Shown in pieces: positions 49,764-61,327 of a DNA stretch of 64,000 nucleotides (positions are counted from its first letter, which is position 1; each line of letters begins with the position of its first letter). A program made the position numbers and the translations under genes. The notes under the pieces are model-generated. The model made no database searches. It was given only the letters and a program-made list of their open reading frames with translations, and had not been told where the DNA came from. Source of the stretch: Nymphalis io (Eukaryota; Arthropoda; Insecta; Lepidoptera; Nymphalidae); NCBI RefSeq assembly GCF_905147045.1, contig NC_065903.1, forward strand, positions 6,200,001 to 6,264,000. The letters run 5' to 3'.

Positions 49764-49829
49764 ACGTGAAATATTTTTGAATCTACGTAATGTATATACA
49801 CATTACGTAGATTCAAAAATATTTCACGT
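49764..49829. repeat. Perfect 30-bp inverted repeat, 6-nt loop
   Basis: Arms 49764-49793 and 49800-49829 are exact reverse complements around ATATAC. A transcript would form a 30-bp hairpin without mismatch. It matches no terminal repeat family seen here. Confidence 0.98.
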
Positions 49830-50390
49830 ACAGATGCCTGAGTTAAAAAAATGCCAAACATTTTTAAAACGTCATCAATCAAACATTTCGTCTTTATTTT
49901 ATTTAATCCATAAAAAGTTTGTGCAAAATGGAGTATTAAGAATTTACCTTGTTAATTTTAAAAATTATTTAAAGTCATTCAGCCTCACTTAAACCTTAGG
50001 CCTTTCTTAGCGGTGATTAGATAAACACTGAATTTGGTCATTATTGACTTTTGAAGTTATGAAGAAGTGTAACAAACTTACCTAAACTACCTACATTAGT
50101 AATTAAAGAGATGTATAAATATTTCATATTAATAGTATATTTTATTTATTTTATTTTGTTTTCTTATATTTAAATGACTTTAATAATATTTATAAATAAT
50201 TATGTTGCAATATTTTTCTGTTAAGTAGTAACTGTCTTTTTAACATTTTTAAGATGACAACATCCATTTTTTTTTAAAAAGGCGTTAAAAAAACATTTGT
50301 AACCGTTTAGGGATGATGTAATAAATCGCTGCCGATTTGTATGTTTGGTTTTTTATTATAATCAGTATCGTCTACGTACCTCCGTCAACC
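49830..50390. other. AT-rich stretch, no gene seen
   Basis: Nothing recognisable. Confidence 0.55.
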
Positions 50391-50592
50391 ATAATAGAAA
50401 ATACATCATTGATTAACTAACCACAGGCTAAAGAAGGCTTATAAGTAAGGCCAATTATCTCTTATTGATTAAATAAGATTTTACTATACTGTGAATGGAC
50501 AAGAATAATGTTGAAATAATTATTATGTAAAGAAACAAAATGTGAATGAATTGAAAGCTACGTGCTAGAGTGAAAATCATCTAATTAACAAA
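50391..50592 (+). repeat. Left arm of a long inverted repeat
   Basis: About 200 bp match the reverse complement of 51851-52053 at roughly 90% by eye, with one or two 1-nt gaps. The most conserved part includes ATAAGTAAGGCCAATTATCT and CTGTGAATGGACAAGAATAA. The outer limit is sharp at ATAATAGAAAAT (50391) and the inner limit at AACAAAT. No protein is encoded. Confidence 0.93.
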
Positions 50593-50847
50593 TTAAGTAA
50601 AACTCTTACAATATTACAGAAAAATTACATGCAAAACCATGATACTGTAAAAGTAAAAACAATGTTGCAGTTGTTAAATCGTTGATTCATTAAGTGTCCC
50701 ATAAAAAAATGTTTAATTACAAACTAAGAAATAATTAAAGAAATGAATTTATATACTGTTAGTTGTTGGTATTGCGTGCACGCGTGTGTCGTGTAAAAAT
50801 ACATACAAATAAAAGGTAGGCTTTGAACGAGTACTACTACATAGTTC

Positions 50848-51570
50848 TTTTTTTTTCACGCAGTGGAAACCTTCAGAAAGGTACCTAGCTCCCATGGGGG
50901 TGAGGACTGGGTTATGTGGGATTCACACTAAACCATTAAAAACACTGCGATGGCCGTCCTCGGCACGGATCGGAGAGGCTGCGGGATCGTGTTGATATAA
51001 CGCATCCGCGGCCTCTCACGAGCTTTGCTCTGCTCGTGGCTCGGCGGAGCTCTCCTCAGGAGACAAAGGTAATTCCGCCCCCCCCCCGCACTCCTCACTA
51101 GTGCGTTCGGCAGCGCCAGGCCCCCACCTCACGCATCCACGGTCCCAGGGTTACGCCCTATCTTTTAAGCCCCGGGCGTCGGGGCTGTGGGAGGGCCAAG
51201 ACGACGCCGACGTCGCCTCTACCGAGCAGGATCGGCCCTTTCCTGTTCCCGCTCCGCCGTCTCCTTCTGGACAATGACGGTTTCACAGAAGTAGGCTACG
51301 GCCCTCCACGCCGATTCCCTGCGGAGCATCGCCGACACGATTGCTCGCAGGAACAGGTCTTGTCCGACTTCGCGGACCAGGATCTCCCTCTCTGCATGCC
51401 ACGCGGGGCACGCCTCCAGCGTATGCTGAGCGGTGTCCCGATCCGCACCGCAGTGGTGGCACATCGCCGACAATTCACGTCCGATCTTACACAGGTATTC
51501 TCCAAAACAACCGTGACCGGTCATTACCTGCGTAAGTCGGAAGGTGACTCGTCGCTTTCGTCTCATACTG
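50848..51570 (-). mobile_element. R1-clade LINE 3' end inside the inverted repeat
   Basis: The minus-strand frame 51566-51219 encodes the C-terminus of an R1-type ORF2: FRLTQVMTGHGCFGEYL, the zinc knuckle CHHCGADRDTAQHTLEAC, then PAWHAEREILVREVGQDL and AERERE-like residues to the stop. A GC-rich 3' UTR of about 350 bp follows (50860-51215, with a C10-type run near 51079) and an A-tail seen as T9 at 50848-50856. CATAGTTC at 50840-50847 and CATAGCTC at 51571-51578 may be a target-site duplication with one mismatch. The RT and endonuclease domains are missing. Its GC content is far above the surroundings. Confidence 0.93.
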
Positions 51571-51850
51571 CATAGCTCCTATTTTAATCTAACTCATCCC
51601 TTATTCTAGTCTCGTTATATTATCTTTGAATAATTAAAAAACTAGTAGTTATTTACATATTCGTGTGATTTTTTTATGGCAAAAGAGCACACCCCACTAT
51701 CTTGCTTGCTTATTTGGTCGTCACAATCGCTCTTGAACAGACTACGAGAAGGTCGAAGAGTATTCAAAATTCTATTAAAATCCATTTTGTTCCATTTTTG
51801 TACATTTCAGAAAGTTAATTAACAAGCTACCGTCAAAGTCAAAGGGTCTC

Positions 51851-52053
51851 ATTTGCTAATTATATGATTTTTATTTTAGCACGTAGCTTTCAATTCATTC
51901 GGGTTTGTTTCTTTATATAATAATTATTTTCAACATTATTCTTGTCCATTCACAGTATAATAAAATCTTATTTAAATAATAAGAGATAATTGGCCTTACT
52001 TATAAACCTTCTTTAGCCCGTGGTTAGTTAAACAATGATAGATTTTCTATTAT
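51851..52053 (-). repeat. Right arm of a long inverted repeat
   Basis: Reverse-complement partner of 50391-50592. Differences are scattered substitutions, so the arms have diverged since duplication or were drawn from two related copies. Confidence 0.93.
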
Positions 52054-54421
52054 CTTATTTTTATCAGTGAGTTCGCGCATCGTTTGTTTCATTAAGTTGA
52101 ATCTACTAAGACTGCTCTTAAGAAAACTATTTTATAAAAATATCATTTTAAAACAAAACTCAGATACATATACAAAATTCTATACTCTATACTATATCCT
52201 AAGACGGTACAGGGCCAACTCATAGTTATATTAAACTACAAAAATGGTTTCATAATTTCTGTCATTATCAAATATTTCCATATTATCCAATAATTGATAC
52301 ATCAATTACTAACGCTCACAAAAAAATATTGATTCAACTGCTCAAATTATTTTAATACTATACAATTAAAAAAAACTGTCAATTTAATATAACAAATAAA
52401 CAATGACGATAAAAATATCTACTATGTATAATCTTCACACACGCGTATCCGAGTGAATCGTAAATTCAATAGTAATTGTATCGTAAGATTTACGGCAAAG
52501 GTAGGCATTGCCTAACTGTTATGGCCCTACCCAAGACTCTTATATCTCTTTATTTCTATCGTGGAACCCCTTTCTCATTTGCATACACTTTGCTGACCTT
52601 ACACTGATAAAGCCCTTTTTATAGCAAGGAAAAGGATTTAGAAGTACATGACAAGTATAAAAAGTATCTTATCTCACGTATCTACACGAAATTTATTTCA
52701 ACAAAAAGTTTACAAAATTTTACTGGGAAATGTCAATTAAACAAATAATCTGGCAGTGTTTACTTTGAATATCAAATTAAAAAAGCAGCCCTGGACGTAA
52801 TTATAGAAATAATGATGATGATGATGAAAATGTAAAAATTAACGTAAACTTCAAAAACTCTCGGCACTTCCTGACAAAGAACTATTTGCATTAAATGAAA
52901 GATAATGCGATGTTCTTAATTCTAAATAAGTATCCAAAATTATTAATGCTACGTTAGTTTAGAACAGACTGAAAAATTCTTATTACGTTCAAAAAATATA
53001 TTATATATTAACGTTTAAGTAAGTAAAAGTAAGAATATTAACGTTTTTTTGTACTTTTTGTACTATGGTTCCTATACCATTAAGTCAATTAAATTGTTAC
53101 TTTGTAGTTGTTGTTATTATCAGCCTAAACGTTTCTGATAACATACCATCAAAGTATCATATAGCGACAATTTATAGAGGCATTGCAAAATATGCTGGAT
53201 ATAAGCTAGTTTTGTATACAAAAACTCCTTATATTCTTTACAATCTCATTGTAAGTATACAAATTCAAATAGAATATATTTTAAGCAATTGACGACTTGC
53301 AAACGTAATAGTGAAAGTATAGAATTGTAAGAAAAAAAATGCGCCTTAATATTTTTATATATATCACAGCATTGCTAGATTTTCTAACGTTAATAACACT
53401 CTTACCAAAAGCAAAGCGTGATCCGATTCTGGAAGCAATTTATATAAACGTTATATCGACCCATCCCAACATCGCTCGGGTACAATTAAAGCGTTATTCC
53501 GCTTAGATTTTGTGTATCTCTTCTGCGATGCTTAACTGCTAAAGAGCCGGGATCAACATACGTCCTTAGTATTAAGTCGTACTAAAATCGTTAAATTGCG
53601 TATACAAATATTTCTAATGTGTTCATTTTTAAACTATAAGCTTATCAGGCTAAAAAGTTATATAAGCAAACCAAAATATTCACCTTAATTTCAATTCAAA
53701 TTAAATGTGCAAATATTAAAAAGCAATCACGGAAATATCGATTGGTACAGCTGACATATAAAAGTAAAGGTATCGTAAAACAAAAAACACTTGAACGGGA
53801 AAATTGTCTGATCGTCATGACCGGTTCGGACGCAGACGGAACGTCGAGGCGTGAGGCGTGTCGATCAGAGCAATTATTGTGATTGCTCTTTTGCTGCTCC
53901 TCCTCAAATGTTTTTTTTTCTACGTTAGCTCACTGTTATTTAACGTCATCCAATAAACATTAAACGTTGTCAATATTCATTTGTTAGGTAAAATAACAAA
54001 ATCATTTCTAAGTTTTACTTAATAACCGGTTGGTTAATAATAATATTTTCAATACAATACCCAATAAAAAATTTTAACAAATACGTACTAACTACATGTT
54101 GCATTCGATCTGTGCCAATACCTATTGAACTGTTAGGGCTTAATATTTATATCAAAATATCATAAGTATTTTTCATAAAGAATCAAGAGATTTCTTAATT
54201 GTGTTATCCAAGACAAAGAAACCCTGTGCTATTGAATAAGTCTCGAAGACAAATACTTCTTTGTTCCACAAATATTCAAATAACGTTATAAAATGATAAA
54301 TAGTATGCAACGCACTATATTTATAAATGAAAAGGTTTATTCTTTATTGTTTTGGAATTCTCGGAGAATCTACTAATCCGACTAATACAAAATTTCGCAT
54401 TGTAATATCTTTCAGCTTTGC
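52054..54421. other. AT-rich stretch, no gene seen
   Basis: No supported gene. GC-richer sequence at 53810-53870 includes the small stem AGAGCAAT..ATTGCTCT. Confidence 0.5.
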
Positions 54422-54500
54422 GAACATTGGTTGTATACTATGTTTATATGACATATAAACATGATATACAACATATAAACATAGTATACAACCAATGTTC
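54422..54500. repeat. Perfect 29-bp inverted repeat with 21-nt spacer
   Basis: Arms 54422-54450 and 54472-54500 are exact reverse complements. The spacer (54451-54471) itself resembles the beginning of the right arm (ACATATAAACAT occurs in both). The locus thus contains one inverted and one direct partial copy of the same segment. Confidence 0.97.
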
Positions 54501-57221
54501 TTAAATCCAAATATAGAAATACTATTAAGCATTAGGTAAATATGCAAAATATCCGTTACATGTTACGGTTACTTATATATACGTTTGAGTAACTTTCTTA
54601 TGTTAAAAAAGAAAGGAGAAATAGCCACATAACATCACAAGTGGAAATCCACTAATCGTTCATTCTGACTATAGTTACTTTCTTACAAAGCCGTTATTTA
54701 TAGGCTAGGCTAGAATAATGGTAAGTCACCCCTCAAGTTACTGTTATTATAAATAAAAAGTTAATTATAATAAATATAATAATAAAGATTTAAACGCTTT
54801 TTAAAATCAAGCAATGTATTATTAGTTTAATCATAATATAATATCTTTACAAGTTCTCAAAGAGAATATTGTTGAAAACTTTAGTGAAGAGAAATTATAT
54901 ATTAAACGGAGTTTTCAATTTTAAATAAAATTATTCATAGCCGTTAACTTTCTATTCTGTTTTGCATTTGATTTTCTCAATTAGGTGTCTTAACCGATCT
55001 CATCGGAATAAATAAGGAATCCGTGTAACAAAGTCTCGGGTGAAGCCGTCAATGCGAGGCGGACCATTGAACAGACACGAATAAAGATTATGCTCTCAAG
55101 TCTAAATACAGATAACTTTGATCTTTGTAAGAACCTTGAAAGTAATTATATCTGTTTTACTATTATTTTTATAGATTCAGGAATAATATAATACTTTAAT
55201 TGAAAAAAGATGATTTAATATAACGAAAGCTTCTATTAATCGTTGACCTAGTTAAAATAAAGTTCAATATATTAAAAACGAAAACAAAATGATTTAAAAG
55301 CGGTTTGTTTGTTTATTATATAAATTTTTATTGAACAGCATTTGAAATTAATATAATATCCATACTCTGGTACATTTTTATGAAATAAATTAAACATGAA
55401 ACATAGTGAGTTACTTTTAATTATAAATTTTATAGTTAGTTTAGCATATGAAGACGCCCGACTATTACAGCTTAACATTGTACACTTGCAAAGAGCGATT
55501 GGAAAAAAATAGTGGGACACATCTTCAAATATATATGTATTATGAATAAAATTTTATGACATCATTTTTTGAGTCGGTACAATTTGGAAATCTAATCATT
55601 CCTCATTTCTAATAAGCGGTTAGAAGCAGAATCCTTTGCATAATATGTACCGTAAACGGTTAATATTGATTATAAGACGGTACTTCTTTGGACTGCGTGA
55701 TGTGAATTTTTCTGTAAAATACATATAAACTTTTTGGATATATATAAGCTCTATCACAAATAGTATGCAATTAACGGTGTATAAGCCAGGTTATCCTAAA
55801 ACTATAAGCTATTATAATATGTAAGTCCTATATCAAACAATTTTATTTTTTTTACTTTATCCTAAATCGGGAAAACCGACAAACAAAACTTCTTAATAAC
55901 ACTCATTAATATGATCTCTATAATATCAATGCATAACCATATTTCAAAGTATTTATAAAAGCAAAATTTTTCTCACAAACGTTAAAAGGAAATTGATTAA
56001 TTTATTTTTAAAATACTTTTTATTCGTAACACAAGTTGTTGTAACAAATCTGTACAAAATGCTCGGAGTGCAACAATGTTCTTCATAGCGGAAACACGTT
56101 CGTCTGATATGAGCAGATTAAACTGAACAAGAAATGAACGACGGAACCGTTTCGAATTTCATCTAAATCTATTTTGTAATCCAACTTTCTCATACGTGAA
56201 ACGTGAGCTACATTAGTATTTCTGGACAAAAATTCATAACACGTCCATATAACTTTTCATCATGTTCTAAATGAGGATAAGAAAAAAAATTTGCCATAAT
56301 TTCTGCCGTTCTACTTACCCGGTTAGTTAAATAAAAGTTAGCTTGTTTAATGCGATGACCATTTCAGTCTATTAGAATAGAAAAAAAATAAACTTTGAAT
56401 CAACCTTAACGATAAGCCCACTTTATTGGCTGGAATATCACAAACCACTTAACCTTATCTCTTTAAAGTAGTTTCATTTGACTATTCCCAGTACAGATAG
56501 ACCTTACTTTCAAAAGTTCCAATATGGAAGCAGATTTTAAATTTTTAAATCGATTTGCAACATTTATTTAAAAAGTTGATCTTATCTTAAAAAGTAAATT
56601 TATAAGATGACGATTCCCTTAATGCGAATAATCTTCTTTGATGGACTTAAATCTATTCTCAAATGCGTAACGAACACGCTTTGTACAAAATAAGACAAAC
56701 ATAAATATAACTAAAATATATATATATTTCTTTAAATGCATTTTAAGTGCGCAGTTTTGACTACCGTGGTTAAATATGCTTATATGACAAAATAAAAATC
56801 TTAGAAATGCTTTTCAACCATTTCTGCTTTTAGAAATTGGTGACTGTAGAAATGCGACCGACAGAAGTTTTTTTAATGAAAACATTTGAACGTTTGACGA
56901 AATATTAAATAAAAAACTTTTACTGTTTTTTTTTTTTATTTATATTTTTTTCATATATTATAGCTAGGCACAATGGTTTACAATGCAGTTTAGTTTATAT
57001 ACAAAATCATTCACGAGATATAAACAAAACCTCGGGTTACAGCTTATAAATTTCCCATTGATAGGCAAAGTTGTCTTCTCCATTTGGAGAAAAAGTTTGT
57101 AAAGTTAAATCTACCACACAGCTACAATGCAGATTGGTGGTGGAAAACATTCGAAGCATACTAGTTCGCCATAATGTTTTTCTTTACCGCCGAACACAAG
57201 ATAAATTATAATCATAAAGTT
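54501..57221. other. AT-rich stretch, no gene seen
   Basis: No supported gene or repeat copy; short frames of up to 82 codons without domains. Confidence 0.55.
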
Positions 57222-57470
57222 ACTTAGTGGCAGGACTTTGTGCAACACCCTTAGCTCAAAACTTAGTCTACAAATAAGCAGCACTACTTAGTATTGTTGT
57301 GTTCCGGTTTGAAGGGTGAGTGAGTTTCAAACTCATAGCATAGCCTCTTAGTTCAACGAGCCTTGGCTATGCAAGAAATAGTTAATATTTCTTACAGGAC
57401 CAGTGTCTACAGACTGTCGTGACTACTTAAAATAAGTTAGCCCATTACCAGTTCGCCTATTATAAATTAA
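57222..57470 (+). repeat. Diverged SINE-A copy
   Basis: ACTTAGTGGCAGGACTTTGT, AGTATTGTTGTGTTCCGGTT, TGAAGGGTGAGTGAG, ATTTCTTACAGGACCAGTGT and CAGTTCGCCTATTATAAATT follow SINE-A order with many changes. The 3' stem-loop is eroded. An old copy. Confidence 0.86.
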
Positions 57471-59015
57471 AAACTATATATATCGCAAAATCTTTATAAT
57501 TTGATATTGAATGGCTATAATTGAAAAACTCTTCAAACTCAACATGAACACAAAAACTTTTTATCGTCTTCATAAATAGTAATAATAATATCAGGAAGGT
57601 ATTTGATAATAAATGATTCGATAATGAAAAATTTTATGATTAAAATTTACAAAATTTTATGATTTAAATTTCATGTCTTAAAACTAGTTATTATTGGTTT
57701 GAAAATCAATATTTTTATCGGCCATTAATTTACATAATTATATATTTTTGGTTGAAATTATCTAACGTAAGTTTCATTAGAACAAACTAAGAGCTGCAAA
57801 GGTGCATAAGAATTTCTTCGCGAACTATTAACAAAGCTACTCCGAGACGGTTTATCTTTCTAATTAAAAAGTTTCGTCTTAACATCTTCATTGTATGATA
57901 CAAAACTTGAAAAATTAACTGCTGCTTCGAAAAACAAAAAAGTTTTAATGAATCAAATATATAAATAAATATATTACCTCGGATTACTTTAATAACACTA
58001 CGAACAATACAAAAATCGTTTAACGATAAAATAATAAAACAACTACGCAACATTAATTGGTTGAACATTTAAGGGTTTTGTTCATAAATCAGTGAAAGCT
58101 CATAAATGTTATCTATTCATTGACTCGTAGGAATAAATGTACAAAATACAGAGACAAAAGAACTGGCAAGCAATCTGATTTTAATCTGGGACACAACAAA
58201 AACTTGTACGTCCACTAAATATATAGCACGTTATGCTACTTTTTTAATAATAATTTTTTCCTTCGTGGTGCCAGTGTTGCGATCGCGAAAATAATTTTAA
58301 CGTAAAAGTATTAATAGCAGTCGCTTGCATAATATTTTGCAAAATTTTGCGTATTGCAATTTTCCAATACTTTATTGATATTTATACTCAACGTAGTATC
58401 TACATCTTGTGTTTTGTGGAGTACTGCGCTAAACCATCGCCATCCAATCACTTTTCAGACTTTCAAAGCTGTCGGGATTAAAATGATCGCAACTTTATTT
58501 TAATTTCAACTTAGTAGTTACAATGACATTTATAATATTTTAAAATATAATATACAAACTAGTATAAAAACATAAATTATTTCAAAGTAGTCAGTTATGT
58601 ATATACCTTAATATGGTATTAACCTTATTCCTCTTAATAAACACAACTAAAAGCAGCTTTGACCGTCCGAGACCAATTTCTGTGTCATGCCTCTATATGC
58701 GTACTAAGAACCATATATACTTAAACCCATATGCGACTGCCCATATTTTAGGTACATACGAGTTTGTAACATAAATATGGGTATATTACTTTCGAGGCGT
58801 ACTTTATCACATACGCTTCTTGATGGTTTATGGGTCACGCAGTTTAGTAATTCAAGTTCCCAAAACTTAACCTATTGAACGGATTATAGAAATGTGTAAA
58901 GTCTGTAACAGCTTTGACCTTATCTTTCTACTCTATGTTAAATATTATATTATGCCCGCCTTCAAATTTAATATTTTATGTAATATTTTTGGATTTATTA
59001 TGATTTCATATAATA
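57471..59015. other. AT-rich stretch, no gene seen
   Basis: No supported gene; the longest frame is 93 codons on the minus strand (57787-58068), without a domain. Confidence 0.55.
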
Positions 59016-59053
59016 ACTACACTTTGATCTTAGCCAAAAGGCCGAGAAGCGAT
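59016..59053 (-). pseudogene. U2 snRNA 5' end fragment, antisense
   Basis: On the minus strand the sequence reads ATCGCTTCTCGGCCTTTTGG then CTAAGATCAAAGTGTAGT, the conserved first 38 nt of U2 spliceosomal RNA as remembered, apparently without a mismatch. U2 similarity stops abruptly after that, so the branch-site pairing region and all stems downstream are missing. It cannot be a functional U2 gene. It abuts a SINE-C tail in the opposite orientation, sharing ATT at the junction. Confidence 0.85.
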
Positions 59054-59156
59054 TGGAGCAGCGTGGTGGAATAAGCTCCAAACGTTCTCTTCAAAAAAGG
59101 GCGAGGAGGCCTTAGCCCAGCAGTGGGACGTTAACAGGCTGTTACTGTTACATATA
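59052..59156 (+). repeat. SINE-C 3' tail joined to U2 fragment
   Basis: ATTGGAGCAGCGTGGTGGAA, TAAGCTCCAAACG, GCGAGGAGGCCTTAGCCCAG and CAGTGGGACGTTAACAGGCT, then GTTACTGTTAC, match the last 105 bp of SINE-C closely. It begins exactly where the U2 fragment ends. Confidence 0.93.
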
Positions 59157-59459
59157 GTAAAAATCGTACATATATTTTAAATACAATTTTTAATTTACTC
59201 AAAATCTATAGAAGAAGTATATAATAGATTAAGTATTGTAGGAATGTATAGAATTTTTCCTTTATTATTGATAAAGCTTATAAATTAATTACATATTATT
59301 ATTTATCATTTAACAAACTTGTATAAATTATTGTTAATAAATAAACAATAATGTCAAAAACACAGTTGCTATATTTGCACATTTAACATCAAAGGTATTC
59401 AATCGACAAAGACATTATCTCACAACGCAATTCACATTCAACAGGTATATCGCTGTAGT
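59157..59459. other. AT-rich stretch, no gene seen
   Basis: Nothing recognisable. Confidence 0.55.
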
Positions 59460-59905
59460 GATAGACATCCTTCAAGCCAACGCTAGCAGCGACCGTAACG
59501 TGAGCTACGGTTTGCTACGCAGCGCTACGGGAATCTATGCCTAACGAAAACGTGGGCGTGCGATATTAACCGCGCGTTTATATCTCATTTACCAAGATAC
59601 CGTTAGACAAAAAGATTTACTTACGCGAGGTGCACGGTCCAGATCGGGATGCAACACTTGTAGTAGCGTGTGAGCCCGCGTGGCCGGGCTGTGGCAGACT
59701 GTTGCTCCCAGGGCCGCTTCACTTGTTACGTGCTACCCGCCGCCCTGCGCCCCTGCACGCTTACCCTGGACTACCTCCCTCCCCATCCCGTTCCACCACC
59801 GTCACCGTGCGCCTTCCACCGCACCCGCCCCGGGAACCCCACCCCGCATCCGCTCACCAATATCACGGATCTTTCACTTTGCAGCGTCCTTACTCACCTA
59901 GCCAA
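59460..59905 (-). other. GC-rich island, candidate exon
   Basis: The most GC-rich non-transposon block seen in the window, C-rich on the plus strand from about 59640 to 59860. On the minus strand it ends with CCTCGC|GTAAGT (donor G at 59627), a strong 5' splice-site match, so a minus-strand exon in 59628-59900 is plausible. No long minus-strand coding frame exists, which would make it an untranslated first exon. On the plus strand a proline-rich 103-codon frame (59630-59941) is open, and TTTCACTTTGCAG resembles a plus-strand acceptor near 59883. Strand and coding status are unresolved. Confidence 0.3.
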
Positions 59906-61002
59906 GGTACATATCAAACTCGTAACTTCCAATTAAAATAAAATCTCGATCTTTTTGAATAAAAATTCTCATTTGAATCCTTAACATCTATTTCCGTCGC
60001 TGTACAATATAGTTTTCTTTTGTGTACATATCTTATATTAGTTGTGTCATTCAAAACAAACATCACTCAGATAAGATGAATCATATAACCATCCATATTT
60101 AGATTATTAATTTATTGCATTTTAAATTAGCATAATTACCACTATCAACGTCAGACCTAGAAATATATGGAAAACAAGAAAAACTTAATCATACATAACC
60201 TTGAATAATACGGAATATTAAATAATTATGATAGAATGACTGATTTATAAGATATTTGCGTCGGAGACAACCTTGACTTATAAATAAGTCGGAGTTAAGT
60301 TGCAAGGATACTACCATAATTAAGACGATTATCAAAACATATTAAAATGGACGAAGCAGCATATTATTAACATTTATTTACTATATTACCAAGTTGGTAT
60401 TAATAATTGATAATTTTATTTTATATCTTCACATGACCACTTCATAATTTTTATTATGTAAAGTAAGTATACTCAAAGTTCACTTAACCGCAGAACTTCT
60501 AATATTATTAGATAGAAACTTGAATGTTCGATTAATGTGGCAAAATCACTGAGTTACCTAACTTAATTACTCGTCTTCATGTTTACATACAGTTAGCTAT
60601 GTTCACAGTTAGATAATATCTTTTTAAAAAACTTTTTTTCTCATTATAACATTATAAGACAATACACGGTGCTGGTAGATAGAAAATAAAAGTAAATAAT
60701 ACAAAGTTAGTTCAAGTATCGGTCATTAGCTAAGAAGCTGAAGAAATATCAAACAAATATAATCATAAGTATCTACGTCAAACGTGTTTAGAAAAAAATC
60801 GTTTTAATATGAATAACTTACTACTTTGATCTAAAAGAAAACAACAATACTATTGAGTATGTACTTAAAATAAATAAGTTAAAGTTTTCATCTCAATCCA
60901 TTTATAGAATATTTTTCTGTGTATGTTTATGGTTAAGATTAATAACCCTTGGTGCACTATAATTATTTTTAATTTCATATTGATCAAATTACATATCCGA
61001 CA
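59906..61002. other. AT-rich stretch, no gene seen
   Basis: Nothing recognisable. Confidence 0.55.
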
Positions 61003-61011
61003 TGATCACAA

Positions 61012-61318
61012 AATAAAGCCGGAGTGGCCTAGTGGTTAGAACGCGTGAATCTAAACCGATAATTGTGGGTTCAAACCCGGTCAAGCACCACTGAATTTTC
61101 GTGTGCTTAATTTGTGATTATAATTCATCTCGTGCTTTACGGTGAAGGAAAACATCGTGAGGACACCAGCATGTGTCTAATTTCACTGAAATTCTGCCAC
61201 ATGTATATTCCACCAACCCGCATTGGGGCAGCGTGGTGGAATGAGCTCCAAACCTTCACAACAAAAGGGGGAGGAAGCATTAGCCAAGCAGTGGGACATT
61301 AACGGGCTATTACTGCAT
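61012..61318 (+). repeat. Complete SINE-C with 9-bp target-site duplication
   Basis: The A-box TGGCCTAGTGG (61025-61035) and B-box GGTTCAAACCC (61068-61078) of the tRNA-like head are intact. The body and tail follow the 47.7 kb copy closely (GCACCACTGAATTTTCGTGT, AACCCGCATTGGGGCAGCGT). The tail block is GAGGAAGCATTAGCCAAGCA. TGATCACAA at 61003-61011 and 61319-61327 is the likely duplication; a few extra A/T bases separate it from the head. Confidence 0.95.
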
Positions 61319-61327
61319 TGATCACAA

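Noticed and set aside
50391..52053. Inverted repeat considered as an autonomous DNA transposon
   Set aside because: The spacer contains no transposase; only the R1-type LINE tail is coding. At most it is a non-autonomous element.
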